Shown piece after piece: positions 1-8,406 of a stretch of 47,552 nt of DNA; position 1 is the stretch's first letter, and each line of letters starts with the position of its first letter. The notes below the pieces were generated by a model. The model saw nothing but the letters and a program-made list of their open reading frames with translations, was not told where the DNA came from and made no database searches. The stretch is from contig NZ_BAZY01000016.1 in assembly GCF_001310975.1 (NCBI RefSeq), forward strand, positions 1-47,552. Direction: 5' to 3'. The position numbers and the translations under genes were made by a program. The DNA comes from Thermoanaerobacter thermocopriae JCM 7501. GTDB lineage: Bacteria; Bacillota; Thermoanaerobacteria; Thermoanaerobacterales; Thermoanaerobacteraceae.

Positions 1-180
1 CTGATAGAACTAAAGTATGTAAAGAAGAGTGAAAAAGACAAGGTAGACAAGATAAAAGAAGAAGGAATAAAGCAGCTTAAGAAGTATAGAGAAAGCAGAG
101 GGCTTAAAGAGAGAGAAGACGTAAAGCAAGCGCTACTTATATTCATAGGAAAAGATGAATACCAAGTAATTGAAGTGTAG
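1..180 (+). CDS. C-terminal end of a PD-(D/E)XK nuclease-like protein (partial)
   Basis: The first 59 codons are open from the window edge to a TAG at 178-180. The translation begins LIELKYVKKSEKDKV and continues as a lysine/glutamate-rich helix, ending KDEYQVIEV. The 'liELKy.k' strand followed by a helix with 'AL..F.gk.y.v' is typical of the C-terminal restriction-endonuclease-like domain in the widespread 'AAA-ATPase-like plus PD-(D/E)XK' family (PF09820/PF08011) of Firmicutes and Bacteroidetes. The glutamate and lysine of ELK would be the E-x-K part of the active site. The start and ATPase part lie outside the window, so intactness cannot be judged. Confidence 0.6.
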   Translation: MIELKYVKKSEKDKVDKIKEEGIKQLKKYRESRGLKEREDVKQALLIFIGKDEYQVIEV

Positions 181-326
181 AGCAAAACGTATGTTCTACA
201 GTGATGTATGGCTGAACCTTGAGAAGTCAGCAGAGGTCATAGTACTTATCTAGACATGAAGAGGTCATACCCAAAAACTTTTTTCTCAAATAAAAAAGCA
301 TAGCAAAAATATTGCTATACTTTAAT

Positions 327-363
327 ACTGGCTTGAAGATTTCAAACGCCAGTTTATTTTTTA
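327..363 (+). terminator. Rho-independent terminator
   Basis: The arms ACTGGC (327-332) and GCCAGT (348-353) enclose a second paired segment, TTGAA/TTCAA (333-337 with 341-345), around a GAT loop. A T-rich tract follows from 354. It fits termination of the gene ending at 180. A weaker hairpin, ATAGC...GCTAT, lies just upstream near 301-318. Confidence 0.7.
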
Positions 364-486
364 TAGAAAGATGCTGAATTAATAATGTAGTTTTAAAAAA
401 TTTCATATAAAATATAAAGTATACTTCATATTTTTTGTATAAAAACATAAAGTATATGTTATAATATTATATTAGAGGTGAGAAAA

Positions 487-1920
487 ATGCCTATTACAAG
501 CTCAGAAAATATATTAAGGATTTTGTACTCGTATAACCCATGGTGGAGAGAAGGATATTTACCTCAGGATTTGTCAAAACCCGTAAAGAGAGTAGTCTAT
601 CATCAGGCATTTGAGTTACTAATGCATCCAACTATCAGAAGATATGTTATACTTTCAGGTGCACGTCGTGTAGGTAAAACTACAATTTTATATCAAATGA
701 TAGAGACTCTTTTAAAAAATCAAGTGCACCCAAAAAAGATATTATATGTATCTTTTGATCATCCTTTATTTAAATTAAGTTCTTTTGACCAAATTATTAA
801 CCTATATGAAACCACCATAAATGAAGAAAAAGAGGCTTATATATTTTTAGATGAAATTCAATATGCAAGTGATTGGGACAGATGGTTAAAAGTATATTAT
901 GACACCAAACCAAACTGGAGAATTATTGCTACAGGTTCAGCTTCTCCTGCACTTATTGAAGGTACAAAAGAAAGTGGTGTTGGCCGCTGGACTGTGATTT
1001 CTGTACCTACTCTTTCTTTTTATGAATTTTGCGAAATACTTGGTGTTCCAGAAAGACCAAGCAATCTGCCAAATTTAAACTTAAATGAAATTTCAAATTT
1101 AAATGACTCTCAATTAAATGAGCTTATGTTTTTACTTATGCCATTGCAAAAGTACTTTAATAAGTATTTAACAATAGGAGGATTCCCTGAATTTGTGTTT
1201 TCAGAAGACCAATTTTTAGTGCAAAGAATGTTAAGAGAAGATGTGGTTGATAAAGTTATTAAAAGAGATATACCTTCCTTGTTTAATGTAAGAAATTTAG
1301 CAATGTTAGAGAAGGTTTTTTTGTACTTATGCTTTAATTCTGCAAATGTTATAAGTATTTCAACAATAAGTAAAGAAATTGGAGATGTTTCAACAGTAAC
1401 AGTAGAAAACTATATTCATCTTCTTGAAAATGCAAATTTGATTTATAAAAGTTTACCTATAGAATTAGGCGGGAAAAAAGTTCTAAAAGCAAAACCAAAA
1501 ATTTACGTTTCCGATCCTGCCCTAAGAAATGCAGTTTTAATGATAGACAATATACTCTTAGACAGTAAAGAACTTGGAATAACGGTTGAAACAGCTGTTT
1601 TTAAACATATCTATAATTTTTACCTGCAAACAAATGCTAGGATAGGTTATTTTAGAAAAGCTAGTGATAATCAAAAAGAGATTGACGTAGTGGTTGAATT
1701 ACCACATAGCAAATTCTTAATCGAAGTGAAATTCAGAGAAGATACGACACTTTCCGAGAATGATGCCATTGTTGAGATGAGCCAAAAAGAAAAAAATATT
1801 GATTCAGCAATATTAGTAACAAAAAGACCAGAAGATTATGGGAAATTTAATATTTCGACAAAGGTACCAATAATAAAAATTCCTGCTTATGTATTTTTGT
1901 ATTTGTTTGGAAGACGCTAA
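487..1920 (+). CDS. AAA_14 / DUF4143 family ATPase
   Basis: P-loop ATPase of the AAA_14 plus DUF4143 family, usually annotated 'ATP-binding protein'; the biological role is not established. The N-terminal domain has Walker A GARRVGKTT and Walker B YIFLDEIQ, then IATGSASPAL (sensor-like). The middle section has the family-typical SFYEF and a helical winged-helix-like part. The C-terminus, EIDVVVELPHSKFLIEVKF, resembles a degenerate PD-(D/E)XK fold. I choose ATG 487 over GTG 478 because an AGAGGTGA ribosome binding site (474-481) sits about 5 nt before it, giving 477 aa. A TATAAT hexamer lies at 460-465, but it would leave almost no leader. It is monocistronic and no partner gene is adjacent. 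Such genes often lie in accessory DNA and have been proposed to act with toxin or defence functions. Confidence 0.85.
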   Translation: MPITSSENILRILYSYNPWWREGYLPQDLSKPVKRVVYHQAFELLMHPTIRRYVILSGARRVGKTTILYQMIETLLKNQVHPKKILYVSFDHPLFKLSSFDQIINLYETTINEEKEAYIFLDEIQYASDWDRWLKVYYDTKPNWRIIATGSASPALIEGTKESGVGRWTVISVPTLSFYEFCEILGVPERPSNLPNLNLNEISNLNDSQLNELMFLLMPLQKYFNKYLTIGGFPEFVFSEDQFLVQRMLREDVVDKVIKRDIPSLFNVRNLAMLEKVFLYLCFNSANVISISTISKEIGDVSTVTVENYIHLLENANLIYKSLPIELGGKKVLKAKPKIYVSDPALRNAVLMIDNILLDSKELGITVETAVFKHIYNFYLQTNARIGYFRKASDNQKEIDVVVELPHSKFLIEVKFREDTTLSENDAIVEMSQKEKNIDSAILVTKRPEDYGKFNISTKVPIIKIPAYVFLYLFGRR

Positions 1921-2032
1921 CTTATTTTTCTTGAAAGAATATGAGAACCATTTAAGAGATAGCTCGTAGTACGTTTGTCTCTTGAGGTGCGGACAAAAGT
2001 GACAAATGCATGGTAGCTTGAACAAAGTGAAA

Positions 2033-2054
2033 GCCAGCGTCTAAAGACGCTGGC
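2033..2054. terminator. Perfect 10-bp palindrome at the end of the transposase fragment
   Basis: GCCAGCGTCT (2033-2042) and AGACGCTGGC (2045-2054) are perfect inverted repeats with a 2-nt loop. Reading leftward, the palindrome directly overlaps the stop of the minus-strand transposase fragment. It is probably the transposon's own terminator or end structure left by the deletion. Confidence 0.5.
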
Positions 2055-2250
2055 TCAGTATTTTTATCAATACTACTGGATCTATGCTTGGTCTGCCGTG
2101 ATCTTCGGAATATTTGTCCTTTACTAAATCATATATGAAACTAAATTCTATTACTCTTTCTATCTTTCTTAAAAGGTGGTCTTTTGGTACTAATTGATCT
2201 ATGCTTACAAATTCTATTTGATGTCTTGCATCCTGTTTCTTTGTTAACAT
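2041..2250 (-). pseudogene. Truncated IS1182/IS5-like transposase (N-terminal part only)
   Basis: Sixty-nine residues starting MLTKKQDARHQIEFVSIDQL, then LLRKIERVIEFSFIYDLVKDKYSEDHGRPSIDPVVLIKI. This is the N-terminal DUF772-type domain of IS1182-family transposases, in which 'hplRkId..idFsFiydl...Ys...GRPsidPvvlfk' is characteristic. A full protein is around 450 aa; here everything after the DPVVL helix is missing and the reading frame runs into the palindrome at 2033-2054. The deletion has removed the DDE catalytic part, so the fragment cannot be active. A ribosome binding site (GGAGAGGAG, minus strand) precedes the start. Confidence 0.8.
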
Positions 2251-2383
2251 CTTCCTTCTCCTCTCCTCTTTTGCTTTATACCACTAAAATAACAAGGAAC
2301 CCTTCTCATCATAACGGGTTCCCGATATTTTGTCAATAGTCTGAATATTCCACCAGGTGTGGAATATTTTTTTTAAAGCTATG

Positions 2384-2460
2384 AAAAGTTTCCTCAGAAA
2401 AGAAGGAAAATGTTGTTTTATGTCGAATATTATCAAATAGTCGATAATTTTTTGACATAT
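2384..2460 (+). promoter_or_regulatory. Sigma-H-like promoter element, copy 1, with a TTGACA downstream
   Basis: AAGGAAAAT (2403-2411) and GTCGAATAT (2422-2430) match the Bacillus sigma-H -35 (AGGAWWT) and -10 (RNNGAATWW) patterns, with about one base more than the usual spacing. TGTCGAA (2421-2427) is also a perfect Spo0A-box heptamer. TTGACA follows at 2452-2457 and could start a sigma-A promoter (17 nt to TAAGAT). A near-identical block recurs at 3464-3550. It lies 130-170 bp before the chemotaxis-like gene at 2590. Confidence 0.45.
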
Positions 2461-2589
2461 TAGAGGCAGGCTTATAAGATTTGATGCTTCCTCAAGCAAT
2501 AAAGGAAAATATTAAAAGAAAATATGTAGTTGTAAAGATAGATAATAAATTGATAAGGTAAGCATGTTATAGGAGGTACAGAATATAAA

Positions 2590-3442
2590 ATGATTAATGT
2601 AGGAATTGTCGGCGGCGGTAAAGGTGGCACAGCATCCTAAAAGCAATACATGGGTTACCGGAAGTTTCTATTGTTGGAATTGCTGATATAGATGAAAATG
2701 CGCCTGGAATAAAATTAGCAAAAGAAAAAGGGATAAAAACCTTTCACGATTGCGTGGATTTATTAAAAATACCAGAACTAGATTTGGTTATCGAGGTAAC
2801 AGGTAATCCTAAAGTACAAGAAATACTGTATACACAAAAACGCCAAGAAACAGTAATAATTGATGCCAATGCTGCTAGGCTGATGATTATTGTTGAAGCT
2901 AAAGAAGATATTGCAAAAAAGCTTTATATACAAGCGCAGGAATTAGCTGGTACAGCTGAAGAACTAAGTGATACTATTAAAGAAATAAAAAATGCAGCTA
3001 AAGAAGTCGCTGATGGTGCTGAAGAACTTGCCGCGAGAGGCTCAAACTTAAACGATTCTGCCACAAGTGCCAGAGATTATGCTAAAAACATAGGCGATGT
3101 TCTTGCATTCATCAAAAGAGTGGCTAGCCAGACCAAGCTTTTAGGCTTGAATGCGGCTATTGAAGCAGCACGTGCAGGTGAACAAGGAAGGGGCTTTGCT
3201 GTTGTTGCTGATGAAGTTCGTAAATTAGCGGAAGACAGTGCACAAGCTGTGGAACAAATTAGCAATATTTGCAAAATATTGAGCAATCGGTTGAAAAAAT
3301 TGTCGAAGAAATTAGTAAAACTGCTCAGGTTACCGAAGTTCAAGCAGGTGCAACACAACAGATTGTAACTGAAATTGTACAATTGGAATATGCTGTCGAA
3401 AATTTACGGAAAGTAGCGCAGCAATTAGTAAACTTAAGCTGA
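2590..3442 (+). pseudogene. Methyl-accepting-chemotaxis-like transducer with NAD(P)-binding-like N-terminus, two frameshifts
   Basis: Reassembling three frames gives about 283 aa. The N-terminus [15 protein letters not shown], then [15 protein letters not shown] and [11 protein letters not shown], reads as a Rossmann fold with a glycine-rich loop and an acidic residue after strand 2, as in NAD(P)-dependent dehydrogenases. The C-terminal half is the MCP signalling hairpin: [19 protein letters not shown], then [19 protein letters not shown]. No transmembrane segment is visible, so it would be a cytoplasmic sensor. The first indel is near 2634 (A lost after GCA). The second is near 3267-3280, after EQISNI; the native tail [20 protein letters not shown] continues in the other frame to TGA 3440. 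The RBS AGGAGG lies at 2571-2576. It is flanked by two copies of the sigma-H-like element. The fold of the N-terminus is inferred from pattern only. Confidence 0.75.
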
Positions 3443-3463
3443 TGGCTATTTAACCACAAAAAA

Positions 3464-3550
3464 TTATAAAAAATTTCCTTAAAAAAGAAGGAAAATATTA
3501 TTTTATGTCGAATATATACTAATTGGATTGGTTTATCCATTTTTTTGACA
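3464..3550 (+). promoter_or_regulatory. Sigma-H-like promoter element, copy 2
   Basis: AAGGAAAAT (3488-3496) and GTCGAATAT (3507-3515) have exactly the same spacing as copy 1, with the same upstream TTTCCT and A-rich stretch. TTGACA is at 3545-3550, 39 nt after the TGTCGAA start (31 nt in copy 1). It could drive the structured region that follows. Confidence 0.4.
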
Positions 3551-3551
3551 T

Positions 3552-3672
3552 GATCCGATAGAACTTATGAGGCTGTTTCGGCGCCATAAGTTCTATGGGT
3601 GGTAATATAGATACAGAAGCGGAGGCGGTGCTTTTTAAGCACTTGCGCCCGTAGGGTGTGTTTTTATCTTTT
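3552..3672 (+). ncRNA. Candidate structured RNA, unidentified
   Basis: There is no convincing ORF here. A perfect 12-bp stem forms between 3558-3569 (ATAGAACTTATG) and 3585-3596 (CATAAGTTCTAT) with a 15-nt G/C-rich loop. A second hairpin at 3624-3649 pairs GGCG-GTGCTT with AAGCAC-(TTG)-CGCC around a TTT loop. The stretch is much richer in G/C than its surroundings and ends in T-rich DNA (from 3661). It follows the sigma-H-like element and precedes the Rpn gene. I do not recognise it as a known riboswitch. It could instead be a transposon end hairpin. Confidence 0.4.
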
Positions 3673-3723
3673 TTATTTCCTACAGTAGTTAAGAATGATT
3701 ATGATATAATATAGGTGTGAGAT

Positions 3724-4748
3724 ATGATGGAAACTGATAAAAATAAAAAGAATTTAAATGCCCTCATGATAAAGGCTATAAATACCTACTTTCTCATAAA
3801 AAAGTATTTATTGAGCTTTTAAGAAGTTTTGTCAAAAAAGATTGGGTAAATGAAATAGACGAATCTAAAGTAATACGAATAAACAAATCCTTCATATTGC
3901 AAGATTTTAAAAATAAAGAGGCTGATTTGATTTATCAAGTAAAAATGGAGGATAAAGAAGTTTTCTTTTATATATTGTTGGAATTACAATCAAAAGTTGA
4001 TTTTCAAATGCCATACAGATTGTTATTGTATATAATTGAAGTGTGGAGAGAAATTCTTAAAGATACATCATTAAACCAGCAAAAAAGGAAGGACTATAAA
4101 TTACCAGCGATTATTCCTATTGTGTTGTATAATGGTGTTAATAGATGGACTGCTTCTTTGAGCTTTAAAGAAACGATAGATTCATATCAATTATTTGGAG
4201 AAAATATAATAGACTTTAAATATATTCTCATTGATGTAAATAGATATAGTGAAGAAGAACTTTTACAATTATCTAATCTTATAGGTAGTGTCTTTTTGCT
4301 AGACAGAAGGATAGACAGAGAAGAGTTAATAGAAAGATTAAAAAAATTAACAGATGTACTCAAAAATTTGTCTGAAGAAGAATTTATATTATTGAGAAAC
4401 TGGTTTATGTCTATTATATCCAGATTTCTACCCGAAGGCAAAAGAAAAGAGGTAAAGAAAATATTCGAAAAGAGTGAGGGGGTGGAAAAAATGATTTCCA
4501 ATTTAGAACGTAGTTTAAAAGAGGAATTTAAAAAAACTAGAAAAGAAGGAAGAATAGAAGGAAAAAAGAAAGGAAAAATAGAAGGAATACGAATGGTGCT
4601 ACTTGAACAATTGAAAGAAAAGTTTGAAGACATACCTTTTGAATATATAAATGGACTTGAAAAGTTAGATGACAAAGCATTACTTGCTTTAGCAAGAGAT
4701 ATTTTGAAAATTGAAAAATTAGATGACTTAAGGAAGTATATAAATTAG
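3724..4748 (+). pseudogene. Rpn family (PD-(D/E)XK nuclease/putative transposase), one frameshift
   Basis: The gene begins at ATG 3724 (MMETDKNKKNLN, RBS AGGTG at 3712). A single C is missing in the C-run at 3761-3763. Restoring it gives PHDKGYKYLLSHKKVFIELL followed without a break by the long downstream frame, about 341 aa in total. The opening 'HD..yK.l....ef...L', the DLIYQVKMED and FFYILLELQSKVDFQMPYRLL segments are the hallmark of the Rpn/YhgA-like family, with D, E and Q/K as nuclease active-site residues. The C-terminus is a charged, lysine-rich linker and a helical tail. Rpn proteins cut DNA and promote recA-independent recombination in E. coli. If the indel is real, only an N-truncated form lacking the first catalytic residue could be made from a TTG near 3897. 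Confidence 0.8.
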
Positions 4749-4792
4749 TTTTACGAGGCATGGCCTTTTATTTTTTGGCGTAATAATGAACT

Positions 4793-4822
4793 AATTGTAC
4801 GAAATCATAATTTAGTACAATT
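4793..4822. repeat. 8-bp inverted repeat before the EPS cluster
   Basis: AATTGTAC (4793-4800) and GTACAATT (4815-4822) are perfect inverted repeats 14 nt apart, immediately before the RBS of the first polysaccharide gene. They could be an operator or a hairpin in the 5' leader; no regulator is encoded nearby. Confidence 0.4.
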
Positions 4823-4842
4823 GTAAGGTGGTAGAATGTAAA

Positions 4843-6255
4843 GTGATTATAACACCATTAGGATATATTTTAATACCGATGGGTTTTTTTGTATTTTTTT
4901 CATATCCATCATATTTGTTAGGATTGTTGGTATTTTTTTCACCATTTCAGGCGGCATCGGTTATTAACTTTAAAAATTTAAATTTTGGTTTACAACCGGG
5001 TTATTTTTTTGCGATATTGTGGATTATATTTGAAATAATTAATATTCTTAGAGGGAAAAAATTTACGATAGTAAAAGAACAGAAAACGATAATTATATTA
5101 TTAATTAATTTTTTTGTTGTATCAGCGGTGAGTATTGTTATGCCGTTGTTTTTGAGCGATAAAAATATAATTGTTCATAGTCCGAAAGGGTATGATATAT
5201 TACTTTCCTTTAGTAAGACAAATATTACACAATTGTTATATTTATTAACAAATTTAACTGTAACAGTATTAATATTGTTAGAGTTAAGGAATTTATCAGA
5301 AGTGAAAAAATTAATAAAAATATTACTATATTCTTCTTTTTTTGCACTGATATTTGGTATATATCAACTAATGTGTTATCTTTTAAAGCTACATTTTCCG
5401 TATTGGCTATTTAATAATAATATTGGATATAGTCAAGGTTTTAATCAAACGGTCGAAAATATAAAAAGAATTAATTCTATAGCCACTGAGCCTTCTATGT
5501 ATGCGTTTTTTCTGCTTATGATTATTCCGATAATTTTAAGTATGAGAATAAGTAAGAATAACATAATTAGTAAGAAAATGGTTAATATTTTATTGTATTT
5601 AACCATTGCAGAAATTATTTTAGCTACAAGCTCTACCGGTTATATTGGTTTACTATTTTTTATTTCAAGCTATACTATATATAATTTTTTACATGGTATA
5701 GGAGGAGAGAGAAAATATCGAGAAAATTTTTATTACATAATTAGAACGATTAGTATCATTACAGTGTTGAGTACTATTTTATTAAGTATATATATTCTTG
5801 TGTTTGGATTAGATAATTTGATTAATGCATTTGTATCATTGACAGTTGACAAGTTTAATAATCTTTCTGGGCAGGAAAGGCTACAAGGTTTTTTAAATGG
5901 TTTAAATTTATTTATTAATTACCCTGTCTTAGGTGTAGGATATGGTTCAAATAGGACATATGATTTAATGACAACGCTATTGTCAAATACTGGTATAATA
6001 GGGTTTGTTTCATTTTCAATGATAATTATTATTGCGATAAAGATTTTAATGAAATATATTAAACTTACTGAAAAGGGAGGTAAATCTATAATGATTGGTC
6101 TATTATTTTCTTTATTAAATGCAATATTTGCATTTATGATATCAATACCTGATTTAATTTTTCTTTATTTTTGGATAATATTAGGACTTATTTTTACTAT
6201 ACCAAAAGTTGTGGAGGTTTCAAATGAAAATAGCGATAAACGCTTCGATTCTTGA
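4843..6255 (+). CDS. Wzy-like polysaccharide polymerase / O-antigen ligase family membrane protein
   Basis: A very hydrophobic protein of about 470 aa with roughly ten to twelve predicted membrane helices, beginning at IITPLGYILIPMGFFVFFSY. A large extracytoplasmic loop near residues 120-220 contains RINSIATEPSMYAFF, and a later one carries GQERLQGFLNGLNLFINY followed by VLGVGYGSNRTYDL. The 'R......EPs.ya' and 'P.lGvGyGs' elements are typical of Wzy polymerases and WaaL-type ligases, which join undecaprenyl-linked repeat units. GTG 4843 follows AAGGTGG (4825-4831) by 11 nt; GTG 4828 overlaps that RBS and is less likely. The 3' end overlaps the next glycosyltransferase by 32 bp, so the two are translationally coupled. 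It starts the EPS operon. Confidence 0.75.
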   Translation: MIITPLGYILIPMGFFVFFSYPSYLLGLLVFFSPFQAASVINFKNLNFGLQPGYFFAILWIIFEIINILRGKKFTIVKEQKTIIILLINFFVVSAVSIVMPLFLSDKNIIVHSPKGYDILLSFSKTNITQLLYLLTNLTVTVLILLELRNLSEVKKLIKILLYSSFFALIFGIYQLMCYLLKLHFPYWLFNNNIGYSQGFNQTVENIKRINSIATEPSMYAFFLLMIIPIILSMRISKNNIISKKMVNILLYLTIAEIILATSSTGYIGLLFFISSYTIYNFLHGIGGERKYRENFYYIIRTISIITVLSTILLSIYILVFGLDNLINAFVSLTVDKFNNLSGQERLQGFLNGLNLFINYPVLGVGYGSNRTYDLMTTLLSNTGIIGFVSFSMIIIIAIKILMKYIKLTEKGGKSIMIGLLFSLLNAIFAFMISIPDLIFLYFWIILGLIFTIPKVVEVSNENSDKRFDS

Positions 6256-7359
6256 TGACAGGCCGTCAGGCTTAGGGGTATATACTTTAAATGTAATAAA
6301 TTATTTATGCCAGATTATTGAAAAAAGTGACCAATTAATCATATATACTTCTGTTCCACAATATTTTACCGAACAGAGTAATATAAAAGTAAAAAAAATA
6401 CCTGATATGACACAGCCTAAATATGGTAAACAAGCGGCAATTTATAGATTTATTTGGACGAATACTTCATTGTTAAATTATCTTAAAAAAGAAGAAGTCG
6501 ATTTGCTTTACTCTACTACTCACCATGGACCATTATTTTATAAAAACCAAATAATAACTATTCATGATTTATTGCCAATTCATTTTAATTATAAGGATTC
6601 TTTACAGAGAATATTGCAGACAAATTATTTTAAATTTATATTACCTCAAATAATTGGAAGAGCAAAAAAATAATAACTATTTCGGACTGCACTAAAAGTG
6701 ATATAATAAAATATTTCAACGTGCAAGAGGAAAAAATTGTAAAGATATATAATGGATATGATAAGAATTTGTTTTTTCCAAGAAATAGTGCAAGAAGTTA
6801 TATTTATGGAAAATATAAGATAGAAGATTATATATTAGCTGTTGGCGCATCTTATCCTCATAAAAATTATGACAATTTAATTAAAGCTATCACTTTAGCA
6901 TTAGACAAAAATATTAAATTGATCATTGCTGGTGGTAAGGATGAATATAGAAACTATTTAAAAAAATTAGCAAAAGAATTAAACTTAGTAGACAGAGTTT
7001 TGTTTATTAATTATGTTCCCCAAAAAGATTTACCATATCTTTATTCTGCTGCAAAATGCTTAGTTTATCCATCGTTATACGAGGGCTTTGGGTTGCCTCC
7101 TTTAGAAGCAATGGCTTGTGGATGTCCAGTAATAACTTCTAATACTTCGTCATTACCAGAGGTTGTAGGCGATGCTGGTGTTATGGTTAACCCTTATAAT
7201 GTAGAAGAAATAGGTAGGGCTATTGATTTAGTGCTGTCGAATGAAAATTTACGGAGGGAAATGATTGAAAAAGGATTAAAACAAGTTCAAAAATTTTCGT
7301 GGAGGAAAACAGCAGAAGAAATTTATAAAGTGATAAAAGAAATAGGTGAGAAGAAATGA
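6224..7359 (+). pseudogene. GT4-family glycosyltransferase, one homopolymer frameshift
   Basis: Starts at ATG 6224 (GTGGAGGT at 6211-6218) with MKIAINASILDDRPSGLGVY, the nucleotide-sugar glycosyltransferase N-terminus with its glycine loop. It breaks at an A-run at 6663-6669: RAKK then stop. One extra A restores IITISDCTKSDIIKYFNV and joins it to the second half, which has [39 protein letters not shown] (the E-x7-E retaining GT4 signature) and [18 protein letters not shown]. The combined length of about 378 aa is normal for the family. Probable retaining transferase acting on the undecaprenyl-linked EPS repeat unit on the cytoplasmic face. The acceptor is unknown. The next gene overlaps by 4 bp (ATGA). 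Confidence 0.85.
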
Positions 7360-8273
7360 AAATATCGGTTATTATTCCTACGTTAAATTGTGAAAATGTT
7401 ATCGGTTTATTATTAGAAAAATTATGGAATCAAACAATGAAACCGTTAGAAGTTATAGTAATAGATTCTGAATCTGATGATAAAACACGGGAAGTTGCTA
7501 GAAAAGGAGGAGCGAATGTTATAAAAATCAAAAGAAAAGATTTTAACCATGGGGGTACAAGGAATTTAGCTGCTGAACATTCAGCTGGAGATATATTAGT
7601 ATTTCTAACACAAGATGCGTTACCAAGAAATGAATATTTTTTAGAGAACCTAATTAAACCCTTGGAAGATCCTATGATTGCAGCTTCATATGTAGGCAGG
7701 TCCCTAGAGATGAGGCAATTCCAACAGAAAAGTTTTCAAGACTGTTTAATTATCCTCCAGAAGATAAAATTAAATCAAAAGATGAAATAAAAACAACGGG
7801 TATTAAAACATTTTTTTTTCACAAATGTATGTTCTGCAATTAAGAAAAAAGAATTTTATGAGGTTGGAAAGTTTCCCGACAATACGATATTAAATGAAGA
7901 TATGATACTAGCTTCAAAACTGATTTTAAAAGGATACAAGATAGCTTATGTTTCAACTGCTGAAGTATTACATTCTCATAATTATGGTTTAAAAAAACAA
8001 TTTCAACGGAATTTTGACATAGGCGTTTCATTAATAGAAAATGATTTTATATTAAAATATGTAAGTGCTGAAAGCGAGGGTATTAGATTTTTAATAAATG
8101 AGCTAAAATATTTAATTGAAAAAAAACAATTTTTTTGGATACCGTATGCCATTACAGAAAATGGAAGCAGATTTATAGGTTATAGATTAGGGTTAAAACA
8201 CAAAAGTATTCCATTATTTTTAAAAAAGAAATTAAGTATGAATCCAAATTATTGGGTAAGAAGAAATGATTAA
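7356..8273 (+). pseudogene. GT2-family glycosyltransferase (rhamnosyltransferase-like), two compensating frameshifts
   Basis: MKISVIIPTLNCENVIGLLL, then EVIVIDSESDDKT (the DXD-type nucleotide-binding region) and FLTQDALP. A base is missing near 7691: the family motif YGRQVPRDEAIPTE reads through if one G is restored. The T-run at about 7811-7819 then has one base too many, after which TNVCSAIKKKEF and LNEDMILASKLILKGYKIAY resume in the original frame. About 305 aa in total, the usual length for inverting rhamnosyl-type GT2 enzymes. The 'iPrDeAiP' and 'NEDm.la' segments are characteristic of that group, which fits the dTDP-rhamnose genes downstream. The two indels cancel, so the C-terminus is in frame but about 40 central residues are scrambled. 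Confidence 0.85.
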
Positions 8274-8294
8274 TATAAATAATTTCAACATTGG

Positions 8295-8341
8295 AATTAA
8301 TATTGCAATTTGCAATTGCATTTTCAATCGCAATATTAATT
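8295..8341. repeat. 12-bp perfect inverted repeat between EPS glycosyltransferases
   Basis: AATTAATATTGC (8295-8306) and GCAATATTAATT (8330-8341) are perfectly complementary around a 23-nt loop that itself contains repeated TTGCAATT-like units. It lies in the only gap of about 100 nt between EPS genes. No T-tract follows, so it is not a classical terminator; it may attenuate transcription or protect mRNA ends. Confidence 0.5.
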
Positions 8342-8406
8342 ATAGATAAACATAAGGTTTCATAAATTTTTGTATTTTGAGAATAGCGAAAGGAATGAAT
8401 GTTGAC

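Noticed and set aside
2284..2499. A 71-aa minus-strand frame next to the truncated transposase
   Set aside because: No RBS and no recognisable motif; it overlaps the promoter-like element and a GGAACCC...GGGTTCC hairpin.
3552..3672. c-di-GMP or fluoride riboswitch for the structured element
   Set aside because: The conserved core sequences of those classes are not visible; only generic hairpins are.
4187..4675. A 162-aa minus-strand open frame inside the Rpn gene
   Set aside because: It is serine/phenylalanine-rich, the usual mirror of a lysine/glutamate-rich gene; it has no RBS and the plus strand carries the recognised family.
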